Shown: in pieces, positions 51,228-62,149 of the stretch
How the letters are laid out: every line of letters begins with the position of its first letter
How positions within the stretch are numbered: position 1 is the first letter of the stretch
Assembly (NCBI RefSeq): GCF_017745215.1
Contig: NZ_JAGHZV010000002.1
Location: 214,585-278,584, forward strand
Reading direction: 5' to 3'
Length of the DNA stretch: 64,000 nt
DNA from: Sphingomonas sp.
Lineage (GTDB): Bacteria; Pseudomonadota; Alphaproteobacteria; Sphingomonadales; Sphingomonadaceae
Translations under genes and position numbers: made by a program
The notes under the pieces: generated by a model
Told to the model about the DNA's origin: nothing
Database searches by the model: none
What the model saw: the letters and a program-made list of their open reading frames with translations, nothing else

Positions 51228-52163
51228 TCAGCAGGCCTCGGGCTCGCAGGTCGGGATCGTCACCTTCTCCCCCTGCATCACCGCGATGATCGCCGCCTGC
51301 CAGCTGTGGTCGTCGGCGTTGGGGTAGAGCTTGTCGGGCTGGTTCTGCGGATTGGCGGTGAACTGCTGGATGTCCTGGCTGAAGGTCCAGAGCATCATTC
51401 CCAGCTTGGTCGCGCCATCGGGCTGCCACGCAGTCGCCGCCTCGGTCGTCGCGACCGAAGTGAAGCCGCCCCCGCCCTGCGCGACCGGACCGGCATTGAC
51501 GCCGATCGTCACCTGGCCCGGCGCGAAGCCCGCGTCGAGGCACGACTGATAGCCGCTCACCAGCCCGCAGAAATCGTCGCCATAGACCATGGTGTTGACG
51601 AAGCTGACATAGGGCTTGGCATCAGCCGGCACCTCATAGCCGCTGGTCACCGCCTGGGTGAGCATCCGCTGGCCGTTGAAGCTCTTGCCCAGCGCGGTCA
51701 TCGTGGGTTCGAGATACGGCCCCGAGGGGCCCCATTCGTCGTCGACGTCGATCCCGTCGAGATTATAGCCGTCGCTGCCGAGAATCTGGTTGTTGATATA
51801 GTCGAGGAGGATCGGGAGCTGCGCCGGCGTCACCGATTCCCAGCCCATCGGCGTGCCGGGCAGGTTGCCCGAGCCCTGGATGGTGAGCAGCACCTTGATC
51901 CCCGCCCCCTGGAGCTGTGCGACCGCACCGCTCTGCAACGTCGTCTGCAGCACCGGATCGAACCACAGAGGCGCGGTGTCGAAATCCTCCGCGACGTTGA
52001 AGGTGCAGCCACCCAGGTTGACCACGTCGACCTGCGGCGTCCCGTCCGCTCGCCGATAGTTGAGCACTTCGGTTAGCGGCACATGGACATAGTGGATCGC
52101 GGGCTTCTTCCCGATCCCCACCGTCGGAAGCCAATAGGCGATCAGGGCATTGCTGCTGCGCAT
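51228..52163 (-). CDS. GH18-like endo-beta-N-acetylglucosaminidase-type protein
   Basis: Protein of 311 residues with the GH18 catalytic pattern DGIDVDDEWGPSG (DxxDxDxE type), preceded by LQGAGIKVLLTIQGSGN, as in TIM-barrel GH18 enzymes. The DDEW instead of DxExP and the overall style resemble EndoH/EndoF-like endoglycosidases that cleave chitobiose cores of N-glycans. No signal peptide is visible after the ATG at 52163, which is odd for such an enzyme. The substrate is not established; chitinase is the main alternative. Confidence 0.75.
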   Translation of the reverse strand: MRSSNALIAYWLPTVGIGKKPAIHYVHVPLTEVLNYRRADGTPQVDVVNLGGCTFNVAEDFDTAPLWFDPVLQTTLQSGAVAQLQGAGIKVLLTIQGSGNLPGTPMGWESVTPAQLPILLDYINNQILGSDGYNLDGIDVDDEWGPSGPYLEPTMTALGKSFNGQRMLTQAVTSGYEVPADAKPYVSFVNTMVYGDDFCGLVSGYQSCLDAGFAPGQVTIGVNAGPVAQGGGGFTSVATTEAATAWQPDGATKLGMMLWTFSQDIQQFTANPQNQPDKLYPNADDHSWQAAIIAVMQGEKVTIPTCEPEAC

Positions 52164-52268
52164 CGGTGCCTCCCCTTCGCGGCCTCTTCGGACCGCGCAA
52201 AGGGGGCAGGCTATCATGGCGCGGACCTCGCGGGCCGATACCGCGCGAAACGGACTCGATTGTCGCCG

Positions 52269-52655
52269 CTATTCGGGCTTGTGGCACACTGCCTCGACGT
52301 TGATCCCGTCGGGATCGAGCACGAAGGCGCCGTAATAGTTGGGATGATAGTGTGGCCGAAGCCCCGGCGGGCCGTTGTCGCGCCCACCCGCGGCGATCGC
52401 GGCCTCGTAAAAGGCATCGACCTCCGCCCGCGTCCCGGCGGCGAAGGCGATGTGCATGCCGGCGCCGCGCGGGCCGAAGTTGCCGAGCCAGAAGAAAGGC
52501 TTGACCCCCTTGCCCAGCCCCAGCCCGTGATAGCCGCCGCTCTCCTCGGGCGTGACTTCCATCACCAGCCCGATCCCCAGCGGCGCGAGCGCGGCTTCGT
52601 AGAAGCGGCGCGAGGCGTCGAAGTCGCTCGCGGCGATGCCGATATGGTCGAGCAT
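52269..52655 (-). CDS. VOC family (glyoxalase-like) protein
   Basis: Protein of 128 residues with the vicinal oxygen chelate fold. The first repeat begins MLDHIGIAASDFDASRRFYE with the metal-binding His, and the second ends YYGAFVLDPDGINVEAVCH, with a His near AGMHIAF. These belong to a metal-dependent lyase/dioxygenase superfamily, but the substrate is unknown. The start at 52655 leaves only a 10-bp gap to the upstream DUF488 gene, so co-transcription is likely. Confidence 0.9.
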   Translation of the reverse strand: MLDHIGIAASDFDASRRFYEAALAPLGIGLVMEVTPEESGGYHGLGLGKGVKPFFWLGNFGPRGAGMHIAFAAGTRAEVDAFYEAAIAAGGRDNGPPGLRPHYHPNYYGAFVLDPDGINVEAVCHKPE

Positions 52656-52665
52656 GGCACTCCTC

Positions 52666-53097
52666 TCAGGGGAACAGGTCGATCACCTCGGCGCCCTCGC
52701 CTTCGGCGGCAAGCAGCAGGGTTCGATGACAATGCGAGGGCTCGCGCTCGAAGCAGAGCAATGCCGAGGGCTTCTCCGCAGCGAGCGCGCGCATCCGCGC
52801 CGCCTCGGCCTGCGCCTCGGGCAGCCCGAGCTGGACGTCGTAGACGCGCTCCAGCGTCTTGCGGTCGCCCTTCTTGGCGGCGTCGCGGCCTTCCTTTGGC
52901 GTGCCCAGCGACTTGAGGTGGACGTAACCGATCCCCGCCTCGGCGAGGCTCGCGGCGAGGATGTTCTTCGAGAACCCCGGCCGGCGCGACAGCGGCACCG
53001 CGCGCACGTCGATCACCTGCTCGACCCCGGCCGCCTTCAGCGCGGCGAGGAACTCGGCCATCGTCGTGGCCTCGTAGCCGATGGTGAAGATCTTCAT
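52666..53097 (-). CDS. DUF488 family protein
   Basis: Protein of 143 residues. DUF488 features are [37 protein letters not shown], and the CFEREPSHCHRTLLL block with conserved Cys and His. The family is widespread, and its function is not established. It overlaps the lysoplasmalogenase-like gene by 4 nt (ATGA) and is followed by the VOC gene, so the three form a small operon. Confidence 0.9.
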   Translation of the reverse strand: MKIFTIGYEATTMAEFLAALKAAGVEQVIDVRAVPLSRRPGFSKNILAASLAEAGIGYVHLKSLGTPKEGRDAAKKGDRKTLERVYDVQLGLPEAQAEAARMRALAAEKPSALLCFEREPSHCHRTLLLAAEGEGAEVIDLFP

Positions 53098-53711
53098 CTG
53101 CGCTCGGCCTTCACGACGCCCCAGGCGATCAACGCCTGGCCGCCGAAATAGGTCGGCCAGATCAGCAGCCCCGGCAAGGGCGAATGCGCCAGCGGGCCGA
53201 GCCGTGCGAAGATCAGCAGGTCGGAGAGCACGAACAGCAATGCGCCCACGCCGACGATCGCGCGCGGATAACGGCTGTTGAGCGCCGTCCCGGCCATCGC
53301 GCCGAGTCCGAGCGCATAGACGGCGATCCCGGTCGCCGCGGTCCGATCGCTGGGGAGCAGCCAAGCCGCGAGCGCCACGGCGAGCGCGATCGGCACCGCC
53401 AGCTCGATCGTCGCGCGGCGGTTGCGGATGTAGAGCACGCACGCCGTGACGTGCCCCGCGAGGAAGGCGAGCGCCCCCACCGTCAGCCCATGCGTCTCGA
53501 GCAGCACGTCGCCCGCCGCGCCCAGTGCCGTCACCGCGGCGATCAGCCAGCCGTCGGTCGAGCGCGCCTGCGTCGCCGCCCAGAGCGCGAGCAGCCCGAC
53601 GCCTGATCCCTTCCATGCCACCTCGAGCGCGCCCGAGACGGGAAGCCAGTGCGACAGATAATAGGATGATCCCGCGACCAGCGCCGCCGCGAACAGAAAT
53701 CGCCTCTCCAT
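53094..53711 (-). CDS. lysoplasmalogenase-like membrane protein (YhhN/TMEM86)
   Basis: Protein of 205 residues with seven or eight hydrophobic helices. Family features include [15 protein letters not shown] (conserved Gly-Asp), [13 protein letters not shown] and [15 protein letters not shown]86-type members hydrolyse lysoplasmalogen vinyl-ether lipids, but bacterial relatives are poorly studied. The start at 53711 lies 60 bp from the divergent trmFO. The stop overlaps the DUF488 start. Confidence 0.85.
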   Translation of the reverse strand: MERRFLFAAALVAGSSYYLSHWLPVSGALEVAWKGSGVGLLALWAATQARSTDGWLIAAVTALGAAGDVLLETHGLTVGALAFLAGHVTACVLYIRNRRATIELAVPIALAVALAAWLLPSDRTAATGIAVYALGLGAMAGTALNSRYPRAIVGVGALLFVLSDLLIFARLGPLAHSPLPGLLIWPTYFGGQALIAWGVVKAERR

Positions 53712-53771
53712 CCGCCCGTGATGCCGCACCGCTGGCCTGATGCCAAGCGGCGCGCTATGGCCCGCCGCTTC

Positions 53772-55085
53772 ATGACTCATCACGTCCATATCATCGGCGG
53801 CGGTCTCGCCGGTTCGGAAGCCGCGTGGCAGCTCGCCGAAGCGGGGTACAAGGTCCGCCTTTCCGAGATGCGTGGCAGCGGCTCGACGACGCCCGCGCAC
53901 CACGGCGACCGGCTCGCCGAGCTCGTCTGCTCGAACAGCTTCCGCTCGGACGATGCCGACAGCAACGCCGTTGGCCTGCTCCATGCCGAGATGCGTGCGC
54001 TCGGATCGGTGATCCTGCGGGAGGGCGATGTCCACAAGGTCCCCGCCGGCTCGGCGCTCGCGGTCGACCGTGACGGCTTCGCGGAGGGCGTCACCGCCGC
54101 GCTCGAAGGCCATCCCAACATCGAGATCGTCCGCGAGCGCGTCGACCGGCTGCCCGAGGCGGGGATGACGATCGTCGCCACCGGCCCGCTCACTGCCGAA
54201 GGCCTCGCCGCGAGCATCGGCGCGGCGACGGGCAAGGAGAGCCTCGCCTTCTTCGACGCGATCGCCCCGATCGTCCACCGCGAGAGCGTCGACCTGGAGA
54301 CCGCCTGGTTCCAGTCGCGGTGGAACAAAGGCAGCGGCACCGACTACATCAACTGCCCGCTCGACAAGGACCAATATGTCGCCTTCGTCGAGGGGCTGCT
54401 CGCCGGCGAGAAGACCGAATATCGCGAGTGGGAGAATGTCCCCTATTTCGAAGGTTGCATGCCGATCGAAGTGATGGCGTCGCGCGGGCTCGACACGCTG
54501 CGCTACGGCCCGATGAAGGGCGTCGGGCTCGACGATCCGCGCACCGGGCGCTGGCCCTATGCCTGCGTCCAGCTGCGCCAGGACAATGCGAGCGCCACGC
54601 TGTGGAACATCGTCGGCTTCCAGACCAAGCTCAAGCATGCCGAGCAGGTGCGGCTGTTCCGCACCATCCCGGGCCTGGAAGGCGCCGAGTTCGCGCGGCT
54701 GGGGGGCCTGCACCGCAACACCTTCATCAAGTCGCCCGAGCTGCTCGACGGGACGCTGCGGCTCAAATCGGCGCCGCATGTGCGCTTCGCCGGGCAGATC
54801 ACCGGCTGCGAAGGCTATGTCGAGAGCGCCGCGATCGGCTTGCTCGCCGGCCGCTTCGCCGCGGCCGAGCTGCGCGGCGAGACGCTGGCGCCGCCGCCGC
54901 GCGAGACGGCGCTTGGCGCGCTCCTCTCGCACATCACCGGCGAGGCCGAAGCGGAGACCTACCAGCCGATGAACGTCAACTTCGGGCTGTTCCCGCCGAT
55001 CACCCAGCGCGCGAAGAAGGCGGACCGCAAGCTTTTGTACACCGCCCGGGCGCGCGAGGCACTGAAGGGGTGGATGGCGGGCTGA
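53772..55085 (+). CDS. trmFO: tRNA (uracil-5-)-methyltransferase TrmFO
   Basis: FAD-dependent enzyme of 437 residues that methylates U54 in the T-loop of tRNA with methylenetetrahydrofolate. The FAD-binding start is [20 protein letters not shown], with [20 protein letters not shown] near residue 60, the [12 protein letters not shown] block, and [20 protein letters not shown] near the C-terminus. All are diagnostic of TrmFO. The ATG at 53772 was chosen; upstream ATG codons at 53757 and 53718 are also in frame. No obvious operon partner follows. Confidence 0.95.
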   Translation: MTHHVHIIGGGLAGSEAAWQLAEAGYKVRLSEMRGSGSTTPAHHGDRLAELVCSNSFRSDDADSNAVGLLHAEMRALGSVILREGDVHKVPAGSALAVDRDGFAEGVTAALEGHPNIEIVRERVDRLPEAGMTIVATGPLTAEGLAASIGAATGKESLAFFDAIAPIVHRESVDLETAWFQSRWNKGSGTDYINCPLDKDQYVAFVEGLLAGEKTEYREWENVPYFEGCMPIEVMASRGLDTLRYGPMKGVGLDDPRTGRWPYACVQLRQDNASATLWNIVGFQTKLKHAEQVRLFRTIPGLEGAEFARLGGLHRNTFIKSPELLDGTLRLKSAPHVRFAGQITGCEGYVESAAIGLLAGRFAAAELRGETLAPPPRETALGALLSHITGEAEAETYQPMNVNFGLFPPITQRAKKADRKLLYTARAREALKGWMAG

Positions 55086-55115
55086 GGCTCGGCGGCGGCG
55101 GGAACCGAGCGCCCG

Positions 55116-55553
55116 CTAGTTCCAGCTCAGCTCGGCCTCGCGGACCAGGAAGCGCTTCTGGTCGTGGAAGCTCCATTCGACGCCCGTGCAGCGGCAGACG
55201 AGCCGCTGCCCGGCGTGCGCGGCACCGGGCGACGCCGCCGCCGCCGCAAGGCGGTCGCCCAGCCCCGGCGCGAGGAAGTCGGGCACTAGCCAGTCCGCCG
55301 CCAGCCAATTGGCGGCGTTCGCCGGCACGAGGAAAAGGCCGTGGTGCACCTCCCAGCCGACCGAGAAGCTGCGCGTCACGATGCGTTGCGAGCGCGCGGC
55401 CTTCCGCAAGGCGGCGCGCTGCTCGAGCGCGACCTGCCGGCGGACTTCCTCGAAATCGACGCGGACGGGCACGGGTGGCGCAACCGGCGGCGGCGGACGG
55501 CTTTGCTGCCCCGCGGCGGTTGCTGCCAGCACTATCCAGAGCAATCCTTCCAT
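55116..55553 (-). CDS. exported hypothetical protein
   Basis: Protein of 145 residues with a short signal peptide (MEGLLWIVLAATAAGQQ) and a Pro-rich stretch just after it. The mature domain is charged (VRRQVALEQRAALRKAARS) and has two cysteines in the block LVCRCTGVEWSF. No family was recognised. It is convergent with trmFO. Confidence 0.78.
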   Translation of the reverse strand: MEGLLWIVLAATAAGQQSRPPPPVAPPVPVRVDFEEVRRQVALEQRAALRKAARSQRIVTRSFSVGWEVHHGLFLVPANAANWLAADWLVPDFLAPGLGDRLAAAAASPGAAHAGQRLVCRCTGVEWSFHDQKRFLVREAELSWN

Positions 55554-55811
55554 CGATCGGTCATCCCATGGCCGATCCGGGGCCGCAAGAGCGCCGTCGG
55601 TCCGTGGCGATCACGCGGGCCGAAGGCGAGACTTGCCACGAAGAAAGTAGCGGATTGTTCGCGCAAAGGCGCGAAGCGGGGCACCCTGCTGCGGGCTTGG
55701 CTCGTATCGACAATCAGAGCTGAGGCTGGGCGTTTCCGCCAACGACGCCCGTCACCCCGGCTTCAAACCTCTCTCCAACCTCACCCTAAGTCCCGGTGCG
55801 ACCCGAGGACC

Positions 55812-56321
55812 TCATTCCTCCCCGTCCCCATCCTCTTCGGCCGTCGCAGCAACCGGCGCCGGTGCCGGCTTCCCGCAGCTGCAATTCCCCCGCGAAGACG
55901 CCGCCCGCCGCTTCACCGCGGTCGTCGCGAACTCTGCCCGGGTCAGCGTGTTCGACTTGTCGGCATCCGCCCCCTCGAAGCGCGCGATGCCGCGATAGGC
56001 CCATTCCTCGAAGCTCAGCTTGCCGTCATGGTCCTTGTCCATCTTGGCGAAGAGCGTGTGGCGCAGCTTGAAATATTCGTCGTTGCCGACGATTCCGTCC
56101 TTGTTGCGGTCGATCCGGTCGAAGCGCTTCTGCTCGCGCGTCCGCGCATCGGCGGCGGGGACTTCCTCGGGCAGCGCTGCCTCCGCCGATCCCGCCGGCG
56201 CAGCGGCCGCATGCGGCGCCGGCGGCACCTTGGCCTCGGTCGCCGCACTGCCGCGAAACAGGAACATCCCCGCGAGCGCCAGCACCAGCGCCGCACCGCC
56301 GCCCACCCAATAGCGCCACAT
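55812..56321 (-). CDS. EF-hand calcium-binding protein, membrane-anchored
   Basis: Protein of 169 residues with an N-terminal signal anchor (ALVLALAGMFLF), an Ala/Pro-rich spacer, and three EF-hand loops: DRNKDGIVGNDE, DKDHDGKLSFEE and a more degenerate DADKSNTLTRAE. A C-terminal NCSCGK segment is Cys-rich. It probably faces the periplasm and binds Ca(2+). Its partner is unknown. The 258 bp upstream of 55811 to 55554 hold no supported gene. Confidence 0.88.
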   Translation of the reverse strand: MWRYWVGGGAALVLALAGMFLFRGSAATEAKVPPAPHAAAAPAGSAEAALPEEVPAADARTREQKRFDRIDRNKDGIVGNDEYFKLRHTLFAKMDKDHDGKLSFEEWAYRGIARFEGADADKSNTLTRAEFATTAVKRRAASSRGNCSCGKPAPAPVAATAEEDGDGEE

Positions 56322-56415
56322 CGCCGGTCTCCCCTTCGGCCGTTCCGATCGTCACGCTATCGCAATCGAGGTCCGAATCGAATGCAACCTGCTCGAAATT
56401 GGATGCAACTCTCCG

Positions 56416-57081
56416 CTAGCGCCCGGTGAGCCGGTGCCAGAGCATCCGCCAGACCCGCCCCGGCGCGCCCACCGGCGCCGGCGCATCGGCCGGCAGCGCC
56501 AGGTCGATCCGCGCGAGATGCGCCAGCGCGCCGAACGCCCGCCCGCCCCGGCTCCAGCGCGCCGCAGCCGCCTCCGCCAGCCACGCTCCCGCGAGTTCGC
56601 GCGCGAGCCCGGCCTCGCCCGGATCGCTCAGATGCCGCGCGAGGTCGGCGAGCGCCCAGCCCTGCCCCGCCGCCGCGAGCGGATCGCCGGAAGCCGCACC
56701 GCAAAGCTGCCCGCCGATCCCGAACAACGTCCCCCGCCCAGCCGCGAACCGCTCGAGCGCCGCCCGATCGAGCGCTTCGTTGCCGACCAGTTCGTGCCAG
56801 CCCTCGACGATCGGCACCAGCGCCGCGCCGCGCATGCCCAGCGGCAGCACTTCGCCCGCGATCGCCTGGAGCACCGGCTCGCCCGGCGGCGGACCCTCGT
56901 CGAGCCCGATCAGCCGGTCGCGCCACCAGGTCAGCCGCATCTGCCCCAGCATCGGCTCGGTCGTGGTGCGCAGCAGCGTCGCCAGCGACTCGTCGAGCGC
57001 GAACAGCGCCCCCAGCGCCGCCTGCGCGTGCCGCGGCGCATAGCTGATCGCGAGCGCGCGTTCGGGGTCCTCGATCGTCAT
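56416..57081 (-). CDS. squalene/phytoene synthase family protein
   Basis: Protein of 221 residues with the all-alpha isoprenoid-synthase pattern. RLTWWRDRLIGLDEGPPPGE near residue 65 is the characteristic first helix pair, and DLARHLSDPGE further on resembles the second region, but neither Asp-rich DxxxD motif is complete. That pattern is typical of NDUFAF6-like or inactive family members, so a carotenoid or hopanoid role is uncertain. The ATG at 57081 opens MTIEDPERALAISYAP. It is divergent from the pilin genes. Confidence 0.8.
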   Translation of the reverse strand: MTIEDPERALAISYAPRHAQAALGALFALDESLATLLRTTTEPMLGQMRLTWWRDRLIGLDEGPPPGEPVLQAIAGEVLPLGMRGAALVPIVEGWHELVGNEALDRAALERFAAGRGTLFGIGGQLCGAASGDPLAAAGQGWALADLARHLSDPGEAGLARELAGAWLAEAAAARWSRGGRAFGALAHLARIDLALPADAPAPVGAPGRVWRMLWHRLTGR

Positions 57082-57194
57082 GCTCCGCACAAATCCGATC
57101 CGGAGATGCAATCCGGAATTAACCACGGCCGTTGAAAGCCCGTTAGCGACACTTGGGTCATAGCTGTTCCGGATCGGGGATCGGGAACGGATCG

Positions 57195-59315
57195 ATGGGG
57201 CAGAAGCAGCGCGACATGGCCACGCCGGGAACCTTCCTCACGCGGTTGATCCGTGACGTTCGTGCGAACACCATCGCGATCATGGCGATCGCGTTGATCC
57301 CGCTTGCGGGACTGGTGGGCGGCGGCGTCGACATCTCGCGCCTGTACATCGTCAAGACGCGGCTGCAACACGCTTGTGACGCCGGCGCGCTCGCCGGGCG
57401 CAAGACGATGGGCGGCGGGACCTGGGCACAGACCGTCAACGGCGTCTCCAACTATCCCAATACCCAGGCCGTCCAGTTCTTCGATTCGAACTACAACAGC
57501 GCCGCCTACGGCGCGACCGGCGTTACGCGCAGCTTCAGCGAGAATGCCGGCAAGGTGACCGGTACGGCGTCGGCGACCGTGCCGATGACGCTGATGCGGA
57601 TCTTCGGGCGCACCGAGGAAGTGCTGAGCGTCACCTGCGATGCCGAAATGCGGCTGCCGAACACCGACGTGATGTTCGTGCTCGACACCACCGGGTCGAT
57701 GGGGGACACGCCCTCGGGCGACAGCAAGACCAAGCTCCAGTCGCTCAAGTCGGCGGTGAAATGCTTCTACGAGATCGTCGCGCGGCTCGACACCGACGAG
57801 AATTGCACCACCGGCAATCCCAGCGGCGGCACCGGCAACCAGGTGCAGATCCGCTTCGGCTTCGTGCCCTATGCCACCAATGTGAACGTCGGCAAGCTGC
57901 TGCCCACCAGCTATTTCGCGAACAGCTGGCCCTACCAGTCGCGCGAGGCGCAGTGGAACGCGAACACCACCTACACCTATCCCAACCAGGGTACGCCCAC
58001 GGTCACCTCGGGCCCCACCGAGAACTGGACCGGCACCGGCAACTGGCAGGACAAGGCCTATTCGAAGTCGGGCACATCCTCGACCAATTGCCAGAACAAC
58101 GTTCCCGCCGACACCGCGACGCAGAACAACGGCTCGGCCGGCAGCCCGTACAACGTCAACACCTCGACGTCGAACGGTGTGCAGACGGTCACCTACAAGG
58201 TCGACCAGCCGATCGTGAAGACGCAGTATCGCTACGACAGCTATACCGGCAATCCGAGCAAGCTCTGCTACTATGACACGCGGCAGGCCACTGGTACCGC
58301 CACGACCACCTACAGGCGCGTCGACCAGGGCGTGGCGCAGACCACCTACACCTTCAAGCAGTGGCATTACGGCCGGATCACCCAGGACATCTCGGGGCTG
58401 AAGAACGGCACCAACTGGAACAGCTCGTTCACGCTGCCGATCGGTAGCAACGGCACCTCCAAGACGATCACCTGGGACGGCTGCGTCGAGGAGCGCGCGA
58501 CGGTCAAGCAATCCAGCTACGATCCGATCCCCGACGGCGCGAAGGACCTGAACATCGACCTGGTGCCCAGCCAGAGCGATGCATCCACCCTTTGGGGGCC
58601 GGTGCTCGACGACATGATCTACACGCCGCAGGATCCCGGCGGCTGGTGGGGTGGCTCGTCCTATTGGACCTATACCGGCCCGAACGATACGACCGACGAA
58701 GTCTATTCGACCTCGGACTATGTCAACGGCTCGTCCTACCAATGCCCGACCCAGGCCAAGAAGCTTCAGGCCTGGACCGACCCCGACGCGTTCGACACCT
58801 ATGTCGACAGCCTCACTGCCAACGGCAACACCTATCACGACATCGGCCTGCTCTGGGGTGCGCGGCTGATGTCGCCCACCGGCATCTTCGCGAGCGAGAA
58901 CGCCTATACGCTCCCGACCTCGGACAATCCCGGCGGCGGCGAGATCGAGCGCCACCTGATCTTCATGACCGACGGCGATCCCTGCACCTCGGTGGGCAAC
59001 TACCAGGCCTATGGCGTCGCCTGGTTCGACCGCCGCCAGACCGATGCCTCCTCGGCGCCGACCGACGGCTGCACCGACACCGGCACGCTCACCGCGCAGG
59101 TCAATGCGCGCACCGCGGCGCTGTGCACGGCGATCAAGAACAAGAACATCACGCTCTGGGTGATCACCTTCGGCACGCTCTCGTCGAGCACGGTGACGCG
59201 GATGACCGCCTGCGCCACCTCGGGCCGCTATTTCAACGCCACCAATGCCGCGACGATCCAGTCGACCTTCAAGTCGATCGCCGACCAGATCTCGCAGCTG
59301 CGGCTGACCCGATGA
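57195..59315 (+). CDS. TadG-like pilus assembly protein with von Willebrand factor A domain
   Basis: Protein of 706 residues from the ATG at 57195. An N-terminal helix (NTIAIMAIALIPLAGLVGGG) anchors it. A TadE/TadG-like start is followed by a vWA domain whose MIDAS site is VMFVLDTTGSMGD (D-x-T-G-S), with IFMTDGDPCT later. The central part is long and rich in Thr, Ser, Asn and Gly (YTYPNQGTPTVTSGPTENW), unlike a compact vWA, and has several cysteines. Such proteins are minor pilins or adhesins of Tad/Flp pili. It overlaps the next gene by ATGA. Other tad genes are not in this window. Confidence 0.87.
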   Translation: MGQKQRDMATPGTFLTRLIRDVRANTIAIMAIALIPLAGLVGGGVDISRLYIVKTRLQHACDAGALAGRKTMGGGTWAQTVNGVSNYPNTQAVQFFDSNYNSAAYGATGVTRSFSENAGKVTGTASATVPMTLMRIFGRTEEVLSVTCDAEMRLPNTDVMFVLDTTGSMGDTPSGDSKTKLQSLKSAVKCFYEIVARLDTDENCTTGNPSGGTGNQVQIRFGFVPYATNVNVGKLLPTSYFANSWPYQSREAQWNANTTYTYPNQGTPTVTSGPTENWTGTGNWQDKAYSKSGTSSTNCQNNVPADTATQNNGSAGSPYNVNTSTSNGVQTVTYKVDQPIVKTQYRYDSYTGNPSKLCYYDTRQATGTATTTYRRVDQGVAQTTYTFKQWHYGRITQDISGLKNGTNWNSSFTLPIGSNGTSKTITWDGCVEERATVKQSSYDPIPDGAKDLNIDLVPSQSDASTLWGPVLDDMIYTPQDPGGWWGGSSYWTYTGPNDTTDEVYSTSDYVNGSSYQCPTQAKKLQAWTDPDAFDTYVDSLTANGNTYHDIGLLWGARLMSPTGIFASENAYTLPTSDNPGGGEIERHLIFMTDGDPCTSVGNYQAYGVAWFDRRQTDASSAPTDGCTDTGTLTAQVNARTAALCTAIKNKNITLWVITFGTLSSSTVTRMTACATSGRYFNATNAATIQSTFKSIADQISQLRLTR

Positions 59316-59962
59316 CCCGGCAGGTCTCCCATCATAGGCGGTACGCCACGCCCGCCTTCTCCCGCCGGTTCCTGCGCGCGCTTGCGCGTGACGAGAAGGG
59401 CGCCACGATCGTGGAATTCGCGATCGTGGCGCCCGTCATGGGGCTGGTGCTGCTCGGCGCGTTCGACGTCGGCCACACGCTCTACATGCGCGCAGCGCTG
59501 CAGGGCATCGTCCAGAAGGTCGCGCGCGACGCGTCGCTCGAGACCGGGCTCGATACCACGACCCAGTCGAACCTCGACGCCAAGGTCTCGAACCAGATCC
59601 GCGCGCTCGCCAACAATGCGACAGTGACGATCACGCGCAGCTATTTCCACGACTATGCCGACGCGACGTCCAACAAGTTCGAGCCCTGGACCGACACCAA
59701 TGCGAACGGCCGCTGCGACAATGGCGAACCCTATGAGGACACCAACGGCAACAAGCAGTGGGACGCGACCGGCTCGATCAACGCGAACCAGGGCGGCGCC
59801 AAGGACGCGGTCGTCTATTCGGTGTCGGTGAGCTATCCGCGCATCTTCCCGATCTACAATCTGATCGGTGGCGCGCAGACCACTGTGGTCACCGCCAAGA
59901 CGATCCTGCGCAACCAGCCCTATGGCGACCAGGCCGACTCCGTCGTGAGGAACTGCACATGA
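59312..59962 (+). CDS. TadE-like pilin protein with calcium-binding-like loops
   Basis: Protein of 216 residues. The TadE N-terminus is ALARDEKGATIVEFAIVAPV followed by a hydrophobic helix (GLVLLGAFDVGHTLYM), like other minor pilins processed at a G-x-x-x-x-E site. In the C-terminal half there are two Asp/Asn-rich loops (DTNANGRCDNGE and DTNGNKQWDA) that look like EF-hand-like calcium sites. It overlaps both neighbours by 4 nt. It is probably assembled with the vWA protein upstream. Confidence 0.86.
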   Translation: MTRQVSHHRRYATPAFSRRFLRALARDEKGATIVEFAIVAPVMGLVLLGAFDVGHTLYMRAALQGIVQKVARDASLETGLDTTTQSNLDAKVSNQIRALANNATVTITRSYFHDYADATSNKFEPWTDTNANGRCDNGEPYEDTNGNKQWDATGSINANQGGAKDAVVYSVSVSYPRIFPIYNLIGGAQTTVVTAKTILRNQPYGDQADSVVRNCT

Positions 59963-60609
59963 GCCGCATCGCCCGTGCCCTGCGCCGGATGCGCGACGAC
60001 ACGAGCGGCGCCGCTCTCCTCGAGTTCGCGCTGTCGCTGCCGATCTTCCTGACGATCACGCTGAGCGGCGCCGAGCTCACCAACTATGTCATCACCAAGA
60101 TGCGGATGAGCCAGATCGCGCTGATGCTCGCGGACAATGCCGCGCGCATCGGCAGCGGCAGCCAGCTCCAGGCGAAGACGATCAGCGAATCCGATATCAA
60201 CGATCTGCTCGCCGGCGCCGACCTCCAGTCCGGCGAGCTCGGGCTCTTCACCAACGGCCGCGTGATCGTGTCGAGCATCGAGCCCGATCCCAATCACAGC
60301 GGCAAGTACCGGATCCGCTGGCAGCGCTGCAAAGGCAGCAAGACCACGATGGGCTCGAACTATGGCGTGGCGGGCGCCGACAATCTCGCGGGCGTGGGCC
60401 CGACGGGCCGGCAGGTGATCGCGCCGGCGAGCGGCGTCACCATGTTCGTCGAGGTGCGCTTCGTCTACAAGCCGCTGATCCAGACATCGCTCTCGCCCAC
60501 CACCGAGTTCGACGAGACCGCCTCGATGATGGTCCGCGACCGCCGCGACACGACCGGCGGGACCAACGGGGTGTATCAGGTGACCGGGGTCACCGCCTCG
60601 ACCTGCTGA
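59959..60609 (+). CDS. TadE/TadG-like pilin protein
   Basis: Protein of 216 residues with the pilin-like N-terminus DDTSGAALLEFALSLPIFLT and a single membrane helix. The rest is a soluble domain with no recognised family, including GVTMFVEVRFVYKPLI. It overlaps the previous gene by ATGA and is the last of this three-gene operon. A REP-like palindrome follows 44 bp after the stop. Confidence 0.84.
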   Translation: MSRIARALRRMRDDTSGAALLEFALSLPIFLTITLSGAELTNYVITKMRMSQIALMLADNAARIGSGSQLQAKTISESDINDLLAGADLQSGELGLFTNGRVIVSSIEPDPNHSGKYRIRWQRCKGSKTTMGSNYGVAGADNLAGVGPTGRQVIAPASGVTMFVEVRFVYKPLIQTSLSPTTEFDETASMMVRDRRDTTGGTNGVYQVTGVTASTC

Positions 60610-60653
60610 GCCTTGGATCGGCGCGCTACCCACCGCGCCCCTTCAAAACAAAT

Positions 60654-60735
60654 CGTCATCCCGGCGAAAGCCGGGACCCAGGGCAGCAGAGGTCATCGCT
60701 CGTGACCCTGGGTCCCGGCTTTCGCCGGGATGACA
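60654..60735. repeat. REP-like palindromic repeat, copy 4
   Basis: Same arms as the copy at 2579, with a different 20-nt centre. It lies between convergent tad-type genes and pdhB. Confidence 0.9.
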
Positions 60736-60774
60736 GTCGGGGTTTGGTCGGAAGGGGATCGCGCTCAGGCGCAA

Positions 60775-62148
<1,374 letters not shown>

Positions 62149-62149
62149 C

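Noticed and set aside
55554..55811. Possible gene in the 258-bp gap
   Set aside because: Short frames only, without start signals or protein-like composition.
57116..57126. CtrA half-site TTAACC upstream of the pilin operon
   Set aside because: Only one half-site is visible; the second TTAA at the right spacing is missing.
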